Shown: piece after piece, positions 10,867 to 20,151 of the stretch
How the letters are laid out: the number at the start of each line of letters is the position of its first letter
Position numbering within the stretch: position 1 is the stretch's first letter
Assembly: GCA_020722065.1 (NCBI GenBank)
Contig: DYLK01000001.1
Location: 112,255-176,254 of the forward strand
Source of the DNA: Melioribacter roseus
Lineage (GTDB): Bacteria > Bacteroidota > Ignavibacteria > Ignavibacteriales > Melioribacteraceae
DNA: 64,000 nucleotides
Reading direction: 5' to 3'
The notes under the pieces: model-generated
Databases searched by the model: none
The model's input: the letters and a program-made list of their open reading frames with translations, nothing else
Told to the model about the DNA's origin: nothing
Translations under genes and position numbers: made by a program

Positions 10867-11028
10867 CTAAACCTTTTTTTCATTAAAATCATATATCTTA
10901 TAAACCTCTTCGTTTCTTAAAAGATAAATTTCTTTGTATTTATTTTCAAGATTTCTAATTGTTTTTTTGATAAATTTAATAAGTTTTTTTTTCTCACTTG
11001 TTCCATAAATGAATTCAAAACATAGCAT
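10867..11028 (-). CDS. Possible small basic protein (53 aa)
   Basis: The gap 10804-11164 holds one minus-strand frame that reads like protein: MLCFEFIYGTSEKKKL, then a Lys-rich amphipathic stretch, then EEVYKIYDFNEKKV. It has 53 codons from an ATG at 11028. No Shine-Dalgarno is seen, although TATTTTTG lies just upstream of the ATG. I do not recognise a family. It may be a real small gene or the end of a decayed one. A weak AGGGA/TCCCT hairpin near 10850 lies just past its end. Confidence 0.3.
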   Translation of the reverse strand: MLCFEFIYGTSEKKKLIKFIKKTIRNLENKYKEIYLLRNEEVYKIYDFNEKKV

Positions 11029-11164
11029 TTTTATTCAAAAATAATAAATTAAATGAGTTTTAAGGTAATTATGAATTATTATGACGCGAATTTGATTTAA
11101 AACATAATTATTTAAAAACAAAGTATTAATTTATAGAAACAAAGAAAATGATTTTGTTAAAGAA

Positions 11165-12010
11165 ATGAAAAATTTAAGAAACACATATTTTGCTATTTAT
11201 TTAGTTTTAACGTTAATTTTTCTAAATTCTTGTGATGGAGGCGTTGTAGATAATCCACCACCATTTTTAGAAATAATTGATGGACCGGAAGAAAATTCTA
11301 CACTTACGGTTAACTATGTTTCATTTGCTTGGATTGGCTCGGATAACGGTTTTGAATTCAAATATAGACTTGTGGCATTAGATGAAGATAATTTCCCTAC
11401 AAATTATCTCGATTGGTCTGATTATTCAAAAGAAACTGAAGTAACATTTGAAAATCTTGATGAAAGTCGTTACAGATTTGAAGTAATGGCAAAAAGCCAA
11501 GGTTTTGAAGAAGGACCAAAAACAAGAATATTCGAAATTGATGCTTTCAGAGGACCATCTTTATCTTTCTTCAAAAGTGAGACAGAAATTCCACTCGGAG
11601 CAACAGATTCCATTTCAGTCTGGTTAGAAGATGTTCAAGAATTAATTGCAACACATGCAGTACTTTCTTTTGATGAAAGTAAATTGCAACTTGTAGGTTT
11701 TTCAACGGGTGATTTTGTTTCTAAGAAAGGATTTAGATTAATGACAGTGCCATATTTATTGAATTCTTCAATTTTGCAAGAAATAAATTCAACTGGGAAA
11801 ATTGAATTTGAATCTGTGCTTTTACCCGAATATTCTTATCCAGAAATGAGTATTTCAGGTTCGGGAGCATTTATTACGTTGGAATTTGAAGCAATTGCAA
11901 TAGGAACATCAAAAATTCAATATACTTTGATTGAATTCTATAAAGAAGATGGAAGTGTCGAAAATCCAAATACTCCACGCGAAGGAAAAATTACTGTTGT
12001 GGGGAAATAG
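11165..12010 (+). CDS. Lipoprotein with Fn3-like and cohesin-like domains
   Basis: A lipobox LNSC places the lipidated Cys at residue 23. Residues about 30-125 look like a fibronectin type III or Ig-like domain (FAWIGSDNGFEFKYRL, then YRFEVMAKSQGF). Residues about 130-278 resemble a cohesin domain: an SLSFFKSETEIPLG start, a central FDESKLQLVGF strand and a closing FITLEFEAIAIGTSKIQY. This suggests a surface scaffold or adhesion role. The neighbouring gene also encodes a lipoprotein with an Fn3-like N-terminus, 83 bp downstream. Function is not known. Confidence 0.65.
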   Translation: MKNLRNTYFAIYLVLTLIFLNSCDGGVVDNPPPFLEIIDGPEENSTLTVNYVSFAWIGSDNGFEFKYRLVALDEDNFPTNYLDWSDYSKETEVTFENLDESRYRFEVMAKSQGFEEGPKTRIFEIDAFRGPSLSFFKSETEIPLGATDSISVWLEDVQELIATHAVLSFDESKLQLVGFSTGDFVSKKGFRLMTVPYLLNSSILQEINSTGKIEFESVLLPEYSYPEMSISGSGAFITLEFEAIAIGTSKIQYTLIEFYKEDGSVENPNTPREGKITVVGK

Positions 12011-12093
12011 AATAATTCCAAAATTTTCAAATTGGACAAAAGTTCGCAATTCATTCAAATTTTATTATTTTTAATTATCAAAAAAATAATGAA

Positions 12094-13629
12094 ATGAAAA
12101 AAATACTTCTATTCTTTACACTTATAATTCTATTTGTAGGTTGTTCGCTAACATCAACTAATAATGATGATGTGGATAATCCATCAAATGAATATTTTCG
12201 CAATCCAACACCAATAAATAATTCAACGGAACAATCAACATCAATTACACTTTCTTGGGAAACAGATGAGAATTTCATCTTTTATGATATTTATTTCTCA
12301 AGATATTCACCACCAACAACTCTTATTGCGAATAATCTAACAGAAAAATCTTACACTAAAAGCGGTTTGTCTTACGAAACTACATATTTTTGGAAAGTTG
12401 TTGGACACTATGAAGATGGCACTACAAAGGAAAGTCCGATTTGGTTCTTCACAACCCGAAATCAAACTGCACAAGGCGAAGGTTTACTATTTATTGACCA
12501 TGGTACAACGACAGAAACACCAAATTTTGTGAAAATGCTATTTCAAGCAGTAGATGAAACTGGAATTGGAATTCAGGATTTGCAAACGACTGATTTGGAA
12601 ATTTTTGAAGATGGCGAAAAAATCTCTCAAACAGAATCTTATTTGTTGTTCGAGCAATATTTAGCTAATCAATTTATTATCAAAATTGCTCTTGTTCTAG
12701 ATGTTAGTACAAGTTTGCGTGAAGAAGTTGACCAAATTAAAGCTGAAGCAATAGATTTTGTAAATAATACCGCAGATGAATATCATCAAATTGCAATTTA
12801 CGAATTTTCAGAAAATGTAAATTTAGTTCAAGATTTTTCTTCTGATGTTTCAACTTTGGAATCTGCAATAAATTCGATTGTTGTTGGAATGCCTACTACA
12901 GATTTATATGGAGCTACAATTGTTGGAGCAGAATCGTGGGAAGAAAATATTGATGCAAGTACAGGAATAGAAACTGGAGCGTTAGTGATTTTTACGGATG
13001 GAACAGATACACAAGGTTCGCATACTTTAGAACAAGCAATTTCTTCAATTAGCGGAAAACGTGTTTATACAATTGGCCTCGGAAACGAAATATCACCTCA
13101 AATTCTTGAACAAATAGGAAGAAATGGCTTCTTTTCAATTTCAGAAGCAGATGAATTAAGTTTGGTTTTCGACCAAATAAGAATTGACCTTGAAAAATTT
13201 ACAAAATCTTTTTATTGGTTAACTTATGCAAGTCCGAAAAGAGGAAATAATTACCACACACTTATTGTACGAGGAATTGCTTCAACTTCTAATTCTTATA
13301 TTTCGGGAAGTTATTCAAGTGAAGATTTCTTTTCGAGTTCCGAAGGTTTGCACGTTAATGCTACCGCACAATTTCCAGAAGGGATAGATGAAATATCGCT
13401 TGCAATTAACAATTCAAAAACACTCGAAGCATTTTCATTTTATTATCAAAATCCAACATATAATTGGACAATTCTAAATGGAAATTCTCTTTTATCTTTA
13501 ACAAATGAAGGCGAAAATAATCAAATTGCTGAGATTTCTGCTGGAAATACAACAGGTGAAGCGGAAATTAGGGTGGAAGATATTGAAAACAATCTCACAA
13601 AAAATATTTTAATTCACATAACTAATTAA
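12094..13629 (+). CDS. Lipoprotein with Fn3-like and von Willebrand factor A domains
   Basis: The signal peptide ends at a lipobox Cys17 (LFVGC). An Fn3-like domain (about 30-125) is followed by a strand-rich linker and a vWA domain (about 195-375). The vWA has an intact metal-ion site: DVSTS (MIDAS DxSxS), a TTDLYGA Thr loop and IFTDGTDTQG. The C-terminal 110 residues look like an Ig or cadherin-like domain. vWA domains with a complete MIDAS usually bind protein partners through Mg2+, so an outer-membrane adhesion or scaffold role is likely. The gene ends 1 bp before kdsB. Confidence 0.75.
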   Translation: MKKILLFFTLIILFVGCSLTSTNNDDVDNPSNEYFRNPTPINNSTEQSTSITLSWETDENFIFYDIYFSRYSPPTTLIANNLTEKSYTKSGLSYETTYFWKVVGHYEDGTTKESPIWFFTTRNQTAQGEGLLFIDHGTTTETPNFVKMLFQAVDETGIGIQDLQTTDLEIFEDGEKISQTESYLLFEQYLANQFIIKIALVLDVSTSLREEVDQIKAEAIDFVNNTADEYHQIAIYEFSENVNLVQDFSSDVSTLESAINSIVVGMPTTDLYGATIVGAESWEENIDASTGIETGALVIFTDGTDTQGSHTLEQAISSISGKRVYTIGLGNEISPQILEQIGRNGFFSISEADELSLVFDQIRIDLEKFTKSFYWLTYASPKRGNNYHTLIVRGIASTSNSYISGSYSSEDFFSSSEGLHVNATAQFPEGIDEISLAINNSKTLEAFSFYYQNPTYNWTILNGNSLLSLTNEGENNQIAEISAGNTTGEAEIRVEDIENNLTKNILIHITN

Positions 13630-13630
13630 T

Positions 13631-14386
13631 ATGAACATAGTTGGAATTATTCCCGCAAGATACGCTTCATCTCGTTTGGTTGGAAAAGCTTTAGCAATAA
13701 TTGGTACCAAACCAATGATTCAACATACTTACGAAAATGCTTTAAAATCGAAATTACTTACTGATTTAATTGTCGCGGTTGATGATAAACGAGTTTATGA
13801 AGTTGTTCGCAGTTTTGGCGGAAAAGTGATTATGACAGACCCATCTTTTGAAAGTGGTTCGGATAGAATTGCTTTTGTAGCTAAAAACTTACCAAATGCG
13901 GATATTATTGTAAACATACAAGGTGATGAACCTTTTATAGCTGGCAAAATGATTGACCAAGCAATTGAACCTTTTATTTTTGATAAAAAAGTTAAAGTCT
14001 CAACATTAGTAAAGAGAATTTATGATATAAAAGAAATTTATTCAGAATCTACGCCAAAAGTTGTTTTTGATTTGAATAATAATGCTCTTTACTTTTCTCG
14101 TTCACCAATACCTTTCGTTCGCGATGCAAAAACAAAAATGGATATTTCTGAAAAAGGAGAATTTTACAAGCATATCGGACTTTATGTTTACAAAAAAGAT
14201 GTTTTATTAAAATTTTCTAAAATGAAGCCAAGTGATTTGGAAAAACTTGAAAAATTAGAACAACTTCGGTTGCTCGAAAATGGGATACCAATAAAAATTG
14301 TTGTAACTGAATTTGAAACTTTTTCTGTCGATACTCCTGAAGATTTGAATAAAGCAATTCACTACTATAAAAAAATCTCAAAATAA
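13631..14386 (+). CDS. kdsB: 3-deoxy-manno-octulosonate cytidylyltransferase
   Basis: KdsB makes CMP-KDO from CTP and KDO for the lipopolysaccharide inner core. The N-terminal nucleotide-binding motif is [15 protein letters not shown] (the usual form has LPGK; Val replaces Pro). NIQGDEPFI (metal and CTP contact), [10 protein letters not shown] and [10 protein letters not shown] follow in family order. The length of 251 aa is normal. The presence of KdsB shows this is an LPS-bearing cell. Confidence 0.95.
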   Translation: MNIVGIIPARYASSRLVGKALAIIGTKPMIQHTYENALKSKLLTDLIVAVDDKRVYEVVRSFGGKVIMTDPSFESGSDRIAFVAKNLPNADIIVNIQGDEPFIAGKMIDQAIEPFIFDKKVKVSTLVKRIYDIKEIYSESTPKVVFDLNNNALYFSRSPIPFVRDAKTKMDISEKGEFYKHIGLYVYKKDVLLKFSKMKPSDLEKLEKLEQLRLLENGIPIKIVVTEFETFSVDTPEDLNKAIHYYKKISK

Positions 14387-14412
14387 TTGAAAAGTCAATT
14401 TTAGAGGAAAAA

Positions 14413-14820
14413 ATGGATAAAAAAATAAGAGTTTTAGTTGCAAAAGCTGGTTTAGATGGTCACGATCGCGGAGCAAAAGTAATTGCTGCAGCATTAAAAG
14501 ATGCTGGAATGGAAGTTATTTACACTGGTTTACGTCAAACACCAGAAATGATTGTTGAAGCAGCAATACAAGAAGATGTTGATGCAATTGGAATTAGTGT
14601 TCTTTCAGGAGCACACATGACAATATTTCCTTCAGTAAAAAAAATGCTTGAAAGTAGAGAAGTTGATGATATTTTACTTTTTGGTGGTGGAATTATACCA
14701 GATGAAGATGCTGCGAAATTATATGAACTTGGAATTGGAAAGTTATTTACTCCAGGTGCTTCAACGTTTGAAATAGTTGATTATTTGAAGACTTGGGTTG
14801 AAAATCATCCCAAAAAATAA
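14413..14820 (+). CDS. Methylmalonyl-CoA mutase, B12-binding small subunit
   Basis: A stand-alone cobalamin-binding domain of 135 aa. The DxHxxG motif is intact (Asp15, His17, Gly20 in LDGHDRG), with His17 as the lower axial cobalt ligand. The SxL loop (GISVLSGAH) and the Gly-rich GGGIIPDED follow. It matches the C-terminal domain of methylmalonyl-CoA mutase, encoded separately as in many archaea and some bacteria. The catalytic subunit is not in this window. An AGAGG Shine-Dalgarno precedes the ATG. Confidence 0.9.
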   Translation: MDKKIRVLVAKAGLDGHDRGAKVIAAALKDAGMEVIYTGLRQTPEMIVEAAIQEDVDAIGISVLSGAHMTIFPSVKKMLESREVDDILLFGGGIIPDEDAAKLYELGIGKLFTPGASTFEIVDYLKTWVENHPKK

Positions 14821-14832
14821 GGAAATCTTAAA

Positions 14833-15405
14833 ATGATTAACAAAAAAGCACAGAACGAATATCCAATTTTAGATTTAATTGCCAAAAGATGGAGTCCGCG
14901 GGCTTATTCTGAAAAATCTGTAGAAAAGGACAAGTTACTTTCACTCTTTGAAGCTGCAAGATGGACTGCATCATCATTTAATGAACAACCTTGGAAATTT
15001 ATTGTTGGAAACAAGGAAGATTCAATAAAATTCAACAAGATGTTAGAATTGTTGAACGATTTTAATAAAATCTGGGCTAAAAAATCTCCAATAATAGTTC
15101 TTGCTTTAGCCAAAAAATATTTTGATCACAACGGGAAAGAAAATAAACATTCTTTTTTTGATTTGGGAGCAGCAATAAATTCTCTTTCTTTACAAGCTAT
15201 TTCGATGGATTTATATATTCATCAAATTGCTGGTTTTGATGAGCAAAAATCTATAGAGCTTTTCAATATTTGCAAAGATTGGCAACCAGCAGTTGTTTTT
15301 ACGATTGGTTATTTAGGAAATGTTTATGATTTACCAGAAAATCTTCAAAAAAGTGAATTAAAAGAAAGAACGAGAAAACCGTTAGAATTAATTGTCGAGT
15401 TTTAA
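14833..15405 (+). CDS. Nitroreductase-family flavoprotein
   Basis: An FMN-dependent NAD(P)H oxidoreductase fold of 190 aa. RWSPRAYSEKSV near the N-terminus is the phosphate-binding start of the family, followed by AARWTASSFNEQPWKF. The C-terminal half has the FFDLGAAINSLSLQA helix and VVFTIGYLG. The substrate cannot be read from sequence. It lies 12 bp after the mutase subunit and converges on bshC with a 6-bp gap and no visible terminator. Confidence 0.85.
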   Translation: MINKKAQNEYPILDLIAKRWSPRAYSEKSVEKDKLLSLFEAARWTASSFNEQPWKFIVGNKEDSIKFNKMLELLNDFNKIWAKKSPIIVLALAKKYFDHNGKENKHSFFDLGAAINSLSLQAISMDLYIHQIAGFDEQKSIELFNICKDWQPAVVFTIGYLGNVYDLPENLQKSELKERTRKPLELIVEF

Positions 15406-15411
15406 TTTTTG

Positions 15412-17040
15412 TTAAAGCTCAATAATTTGATGTTCAAAAAGTGTGATTTTTGCTTCTGAAAACAATCTTTCAAATAAATATTTGCCATATTTTGAATAGA
15501 AATAAGGTAAGCCGATAATTTCTTCTTGCAAATGTTCGTTTGGGTGAAAATAGTTGTGAATTATTTTTGAATGCCGAATTACAGATTCTGATTTTGAATT
15601 TCTCTTTTTCTGAACGTTATCCAATAGAATTTGCAAAAGCTGGTTGATTCCACTTCTAATTTCATCATTTTCTTTTTTTAATAAAATATCAATCGCAAAT
15701 AATTCTTCCGAAAGTCTATCCAAAGTGTAATTTATCTCATTTCTTGCCTTTTCGAAAATATTCTCAACTTCAGAAATTCCTGTAGAATTAGTCATTTGGT
15801 TCAACAATTCTTCTTCTGATAAATGGAAAAGATTAAATTCGTTTAAGTTGTAATGGGCAATTTTTTTAGTTAGAAATTTTTCAGTTAACGTCATTGATAA
15901 TCGCGGGTAAAGTAAAGGACTTGGCAAACCAAAATAATCGTAAAATGGGAGAACTTGCGGATAATAATTCATCTCATTTTTACCAGCAACGTATATTGCA
16001 GTGGGAAGTATAGAATCTTGTAAAATTGGTCGCAATATTACATCTGCACTAAATTTTTCGGGTTGAGAGTTTATTAAATCTTTTATTTCATTTTTTGTGT
16101 AATTCTTTCGCTTATTTCCTATTCTTATGAATTCTTCATAAGGTTCTAAACGTAATCTTTGGTTTTCAGTCAAATAGAAAACATTTATTGGATGAATTTT
16201 TACTTGTACGTGATAACTTTTCTCGAGTTTGGCACTTTTTTGAATTGCTAAAACAGAAAGTGTTTCGTAATTCTCAATTGCTTCATCAAAAATTGGTTTT
16301 AGTAAGAATTTTATAGATTTATTATCGGGATTAAATATTATCAAACCGTATTTATCAAATATTCTAAAAAGTAGATTGAAAAAGGCTTCTCCGAATGTAG
16401 AATTTTCAGAAAATGAACTTTTTATCAAATTATCGAAGTCAGAGAAATGTTCGAAATCGCCAAAGTTTTGCCCGATTTGCTTGTAAAGTGAATTAATTTC
16501 ATTTGTTATATTCAAATCGCCCAAATGTCCAATTCTGTCATTCTCATTAAAACCGTGTTGATAATTAATTTTGATAACATTGCTTTCTTTACTGAAAGTA
16601 TGAATTGATTCAATATTCTCAAACTTGTGATCTTCGCTCTCCAACCAAAAAATTGGCACAAAATTATATTCTGGATAATTTTCATTTAATTGTGCAGAAA
16701 GTTTTATGGCAGTGATAATTTTGTAAAAATAACTTAAAGGTCCGCCGAGCAAACCAATTTGTTGAGCAGTAACAACAGCAAGCGTTTTTTTTGAAAGAAG
16801 GGAATTAATATTTTTTTTTGTTAATTGCGAAGCATCTTTTGTAGAATATTTTTCCTTTATTATTTCAACTAACTTTTGGCGATGAAGTAGAGAACGAGTC
16901 GAAAGTAATTCAAAACGTTCAGCTAAATTATTGTTATCTCGGAAATTGTTGCGATAAAATGCTTCCACATTTTGGAATTCATACAGAAAATCCAACATTA
17001 GATTTTTTTGTTTGGGAATATCACTATGACTTATTTGCAT
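15412..17040 (-). CDS. bshC: Bacillithiol biosynthesis cysteine-adding enzyme
   Basis: BshC joins cysteine to GlcN-malate in the last step of bacillithiol synthesis, the low-molecular-weight thiol of many Firmicutes and Bacteroidota. Family motifs seen: VVTAQQIGLLGGPLSYFYK (Rossmann-like nucleotide loop), PIFWLESEDHKFENIE and SVIRHSKIIHNYFHPNEH near the C-terminus. The frame extends to a TTG at 17061, but ATG 17040 gives the better N-terminus (MQISHSDIP) and a 542-aa protein of normal size. BshA and BshB are not in the window. Confidence 0.92.
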   Translation of the reverse strand: MQISHSDIPKQKNLMLDFLYEFQNVEAFYRNNFRDNNNLAERFELLSTRSLLHRQKLVEIIKEKYSTKDASQLTKKNINSLLSKKTLAVVTAQQIGLLGGPLSYFYKIITAIKLSAQLNENYPEYNFVPIFWLESEDHKFENIESIHTFSKESNVIKINYQHGFNENDRIGHLGDLNITNEINSLYKQIGQNFGDFEHFSDFDNLIKSSFSENSTFGEAFFNLLFRIFDKYGLIIFNPDNKSIKFLLKPIFDEAIENYETLSVLAIQKSAKLEKSYHVQVKIHPINVFYLTENQRLRLEPYEEFIRIGNKRKNYTKNEIKDLINSQPEKFSADVILRPILQDSILPTAIYVAGKNEMNYYPQVLPFYDYFGLPSPLLYPRLSMTLTEKFLTKKIAHYNLNEFNLFHLSEEELLNQMTNSTGISEVENIFEKARNEINYTLDRLSEELFAIDILLKKENDEIRSGINQLLQILLDNVQKKRNSKSESVIRHSKIIHNYFHPNEHLQEEIIGLPYFYSKYGKYLFERLFSEAKITLFEHQIIEL

Positions 17041-17204
17041 AACTCGATTTTTTTTAAGCAAAAATACAAGATTTATCAGAAACTGAGCAAAATAAATTCT
17101 AAAGCACAGCTTTTTTGCCGAAAAATATGCTTTCTGACAATTTTCTAAAAGATATTTCTCAAGCTAAAATTCTTATCTTTACACTTCAATTTTTAAGAAA
17201 AACA

Positions 17205-18062
17205 ATGAAATTCAGATTATTATTTACATTATTCTCACTTTTCAATCTTTACTTTTCGCAAAGCAATGTGAAGATTTCTCTTTTCCCTGAACAGCTAAAT
17301 TATTTACCAAGCAAAGCGAATTATGATGAACCTCGTTTCGGAATAAATTATCTTGTAAAAACGAACAACCTTAAAGTTGATATTGGAAACAGTATGGATA
17401 TTGTTGGAATAACTTTTGACGATTATTACGCTACTTTAGGAATTGATTTTTTTGCTTTTGCTTTGGCTACAAGTTACAGTGGTAATCGTTTGCAAATTGA
17501 TGCACTTGATGGCTTTTTTGGCGGAAGTGGTGTGATTTCAAGAAAAATTGAGAATGACAAAATGCAAGTGAGATTAAGAATTTTGCATAATAGTGCCCAT
17601 TTTGTTGATGGACATTGGGAATTTTCTACTCATTCTTGGATGAATAATGATGTTCCAATTCCATATACACGCGATTTTGGTGAACTAACTTTTGCTTACA
17701 ATTTTGGATTATCGGATAAAAATCTGAAATTATATTCCTCAGTCTCGTATTCAACTCTTGTTCGTCCGAATTCAATAAAAAAATGGTTGGGAAATTCTGG
17801 CTTTGAGTGGAATTCAAAAATCAAAAATCTGTCTTTATTTGGTGAAGATTTGAATTATTATATTTCATCGCATTTCTTTTTGGATTCTACCGATAAATAT
17901 AATTTCAACTCAAATTCGCAAGTTGGAATCAAAATTGGGAATTGGTGGCAAAAAGGCGTAGCTTTTTATCTAAATTATTACAAAGGAAATCACTTTTTGA
18001 GTGAATATTATCAAGAAAAAGTGGAACAATTTGGAATCGGGTTCTCGGTTGATTACGAGTAA
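17205..18062 (+). CDS. DUF1207-like outer-membrane beta-barrel protein
   Basis: The frame is open from 17115, but ATG 17205 yields a clean signal peptide (MKFRLLFTLFSLFNLYFSQ), so I take that start (285 aa). The mature protein begins with a SLFPEQLNYLPSKANYDEPR-type stretch, the hallmark of DUF1207 proteins. Alternating amphipathic strands rich in Tyr, Phe and Trp follow, ending with an aromatic-rich strand. An outer-membrane barrel is likely. Its stop abuts the flippase-like gene, so it heads or co-transcribes with an envelope glycan cluster. The exact role is unknown. Confidence 0.7.
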   Translation: MKFRLLFTLFSLFNLYFSQSNVKISLFPEQLNYLPSKANYDEPRFGINYLVKTNNLKVDIGNSMDIVGITFDDYYATLGIDFFAFALATSYSGNRLQIDALDGFFGGSGVISRKIENDKMQVRLRILHNSAHFVDGHWEFSTHSWMNNDVPIPYTRDFGELTFAYNFGLSDKNLKLYSSVSYSTLVRPNSIKKWLGNSGFEWNSKIKNLSLFGEDLNYYISSHFFLDSTDKYNFNSNSQVGIKIGNWWQKGVAFYLNYYKGNHFLSEYYQEKVEQFGIGFSVDYE

Positions 18063-19007
18063 ATGATGAAGAGAAATCTTTTTATTTTCGTTAAAATTAC
18101 TTTTTCTGTGATAATTATACTTTTTCTAATACATCAAATTGACTACAAACTTTTATTCAAAAATGTAATTTCAGCTGATTTTCAATTCCTCATTATTTCA
18201 ATGTTGCTCTGGATGTTTAATCTTTACTTCTCATATTTAAGATGGGAAATTTTAAGTCAGAAAACGCTAGAAATAACAAACAAATCACTTATTATAAAAT
18301 CATTTTTTGTTGGAATTAGTTCTGGATTAGTAACTCCATTACGAAGTGGTGAATATCTTGGGAGAGCGTTGCCTTATGGAAAGGAAAGATTAGTTTCTTC
18401 AATAGCAGTTACATTTTATGATAAATTCCTAACATTATTTCTAACTACAGTTTTTGGTGGAATTGTTGCTTTATTTGTTTATAAAAATCAGCTTGTAATT
18501 TCAGTCCAAACAATAATTTTGATAATTCTACTTATTATTTTATTTATCATTCTGTTGGGAATCTTCCTTTTTTCGCCTAAAATCAATAGAAAGTCGCTCA
18601 TAAAAAGAATAATTTCCGCAAAAATATTTGATAAAATAAATTCAAAAATTGGAATGATTAGAGTGATTTCAAATGAAATTAAACTTCAAATATTGCTTTT
18701 GGCGATTCTTAATAAAATACTTTTGTTGTTACAATTCTCAATATTAATTTATGCTTTTGGTGGGAATGGGAATATTTTCAATTTTTTTATGGCTGGTTTA
18801 TTGGTACTTTTTGCAAAATCGTATTTCCCGCCAATTACAATTGCAGATTTGGGCGTAAGAGAAAGTGCTTCAATTTATTTTTTTGGAATGTTTGGAATTT
18901 CGAGCCAAATTGCGTTTAATGCTTCAATTTCTTTATTCTTTTTCAACTTACTTTTACCATCTTTTATTGGCGTGTATTTTATACTTAAAAAGGGAAAAAA
19001 TGTTTGA
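18063..19007 (+). CDS. Lysylphosphatidylglycerol-synthase-TM / flippase-like membrane protein
   Basis: An integral membrane protein of 314 aa with about eight helices, matching the LPG_synthase_TM (UPF0104, AglD-like) superfamily. Supporting motifs are YLRWEILSQ, the loop GISSGLVTPLRSGEYLGRA and, near the C-terminus, PPITIADLGVRESASIYFF. Members move or handle lipid-linked molecules across the inner membrane. It directly follows the DUF1207-like gene and overlaps the next glycosyltransferase by 8 bp, which fits a role in exporting a lipid-linked glycan. The substrate is unknown. Confidence 0.85.
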   Translation: MMKRNLFIFVKITFSVIIILFLIHQIDYKLLFKNVISADFQFLIISMLLWMFNLYFSYLRWEILSQKTLEITNKSLIIKSFFVGISSGLVTPLRSGEYLGRALPYGKERLVSSIAVTFYDKFLTLFLTTVFGGIVALFVYKNQLVISVQTIILIILLIILFIILLGIFLFSPKINRKSLIKRIISAKIFDKINSKIGMIRVISNEIKLQILLLAILNKILLLLQFSILIYAFGGNGNIFNFFMAGLLVLFAKSYFPPITIADLGVRESASIYFFGMFGISSQIAFNASISLFFFNLLLPSFIGVYFILKKGKNV

Positions 19008-20151
19008 AATAACTTTCTCAAATTTGATAATATTATTTTCTTTTGCTTCTTCTGTCTTCTATTTCGGATTCCTTATTTGGATTGCCAACGGAATTGAAAA
19101 TGGGAAAAAGGAACTAAAATCTGCAAAACAACAACAAATAAATCGTTTTATCTCAATAATTACAGTTTTTCGAAATGAAGAGAAGAATCTTAAAAATCTG
19201 ATTGATAGCATTTTGTCTTTGGAATATCCTAGAGAAGATTTTGAAATAATTTTTGTCGATGATAATTCAAGCGATAATTCAGTCGAGGTTATCCACAAAA
19301 AATGTTCTGATTTACAATACACAATCATTGAAAATGATAAGAAGTTGATGCAATCTTTCAAAAAAGTTGCAATTACAAAAGCTGTTTTGCAAGCAAAAGG
19401 CGAAATTATTGCAATTACCGATGCCGATTCAATTCTTCCTGCCGAATGGCTGAAAATTGCGAATGAATCTTTTTCTGAAAAAGTTGATTTTATCTCCGGA
19501 TTAGTAACATTTGATTCTGACAGGAATGATTTCTTTTCACAAGCACAAAAGTTGGAATTTGCGGGTTTAATTTTGACTGGTGGCGGATTGATTGGCAACA
19601 ATTTCCCAATTATTTGTAGCGGAGCAAATATTTTTTTTAGACAATCTGCTTTTCAGCAAGTTGATGGTTATTCTGGGAATTTACATTTGACTTCGGGAGA
19701 TGATGAATTCTTGATGCAAAAAATTGCAAAGTTGCGAGACGGGAATATTTTATTCAATTGGGCAGAAAATTCCGTTGTTAGAACAAATCAAAACAATAAC
19801 TTATCAGAATTTATGCAGCAAAGAAAACGATGGGCAAGTAAAGGTTTGTTCTATAATTCCAAAATTGTTTTACTTTTGTTCGGCTTATTTCTATTCTATT
19901 TCTCATTATTTGTACTTGGAATATCAGCTTTTTTTGTAAAAAGTAATGCTATTGCGTTTCTTTTAATATTTTCATTCAAAATGATTTTTGAATACAATGT
20001 CCTGTTACACGGTAAAAACCTACTTTTTGATTCGAAAACACTAAATAAACTCGTTTTCGTTGAATTTCTACAAATACCATATATTATTTTTGCTTCAATT
20101 AGCGGAACATTCGGTAATTTTATTTGGAAAGAAAGAAAATTAAAAAGATGA
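19000..20151 (+). CDS. Membrane glycosyltransferase, family 2
   Basis: A processive-type GT2 of 383 aa. One N-terminal helix is followed by the GT-A domain: ITVFRNEEKN, FVDDNSSDNS, the metal-binding ITDADS and the acceptor motif QQRKRW. Two or three C-terminal helices follow. The frame extends upstream to 18865, but ATG 19000 overlaps the previous stop by 8 bp and gives the right N-terminus. Its end overlaps the deacetylase start by 4 bp (ATGA). It probably builds a lipid-linked or membrane glycan in the cytoplasm. Confidence 0.9.
   Translation: MFEITFSNLIILFSFASSVFYFGFLIWIANGIENGKKELKSAKQQQINRFISIITVFRNEEKNLKNLIDSILSLEYPREDFEIIFVDDNSSDNSVEVIHKKCSDLQYTIIENDKKLMQSFKKVAITKAVLQAKGEIIAITDADSILPAEWLKIANESFSEKVDFISGLVTFDSDRNDFFSQAQKLEFAGLILTGGGLIGNNFPIICSGANIFFRQSAFQQVDGYSGNLHLTSGDDEFLMQKIAKLRDGNILFNWAENSVVRTNQNNNLSEFMQQRKRWASKGLFYNSKIVLLLFGLFLFYFSLFVLGISAFFVKSNAIAFLLIFSFKMIFEYNVLLHGKNLLFDSKTLNKLVFVEFLQIPYIIFASISGTFGNFIWKERKLKR

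Noticed and set aside
10849..10880. Terminator after the NqrM-like gene
   Set aside because: Only 5-bp stems (AGGGA/TCCCT or AAAGG/CCTTT) are possible, although a T-run follows; too weak to list.
19059..19601. A 180-aa minus-strand frame inside the first GT2 gene
   Set aside because: It is antisense to a gene with clear GT2 motifs and has no recognisable features of its own.
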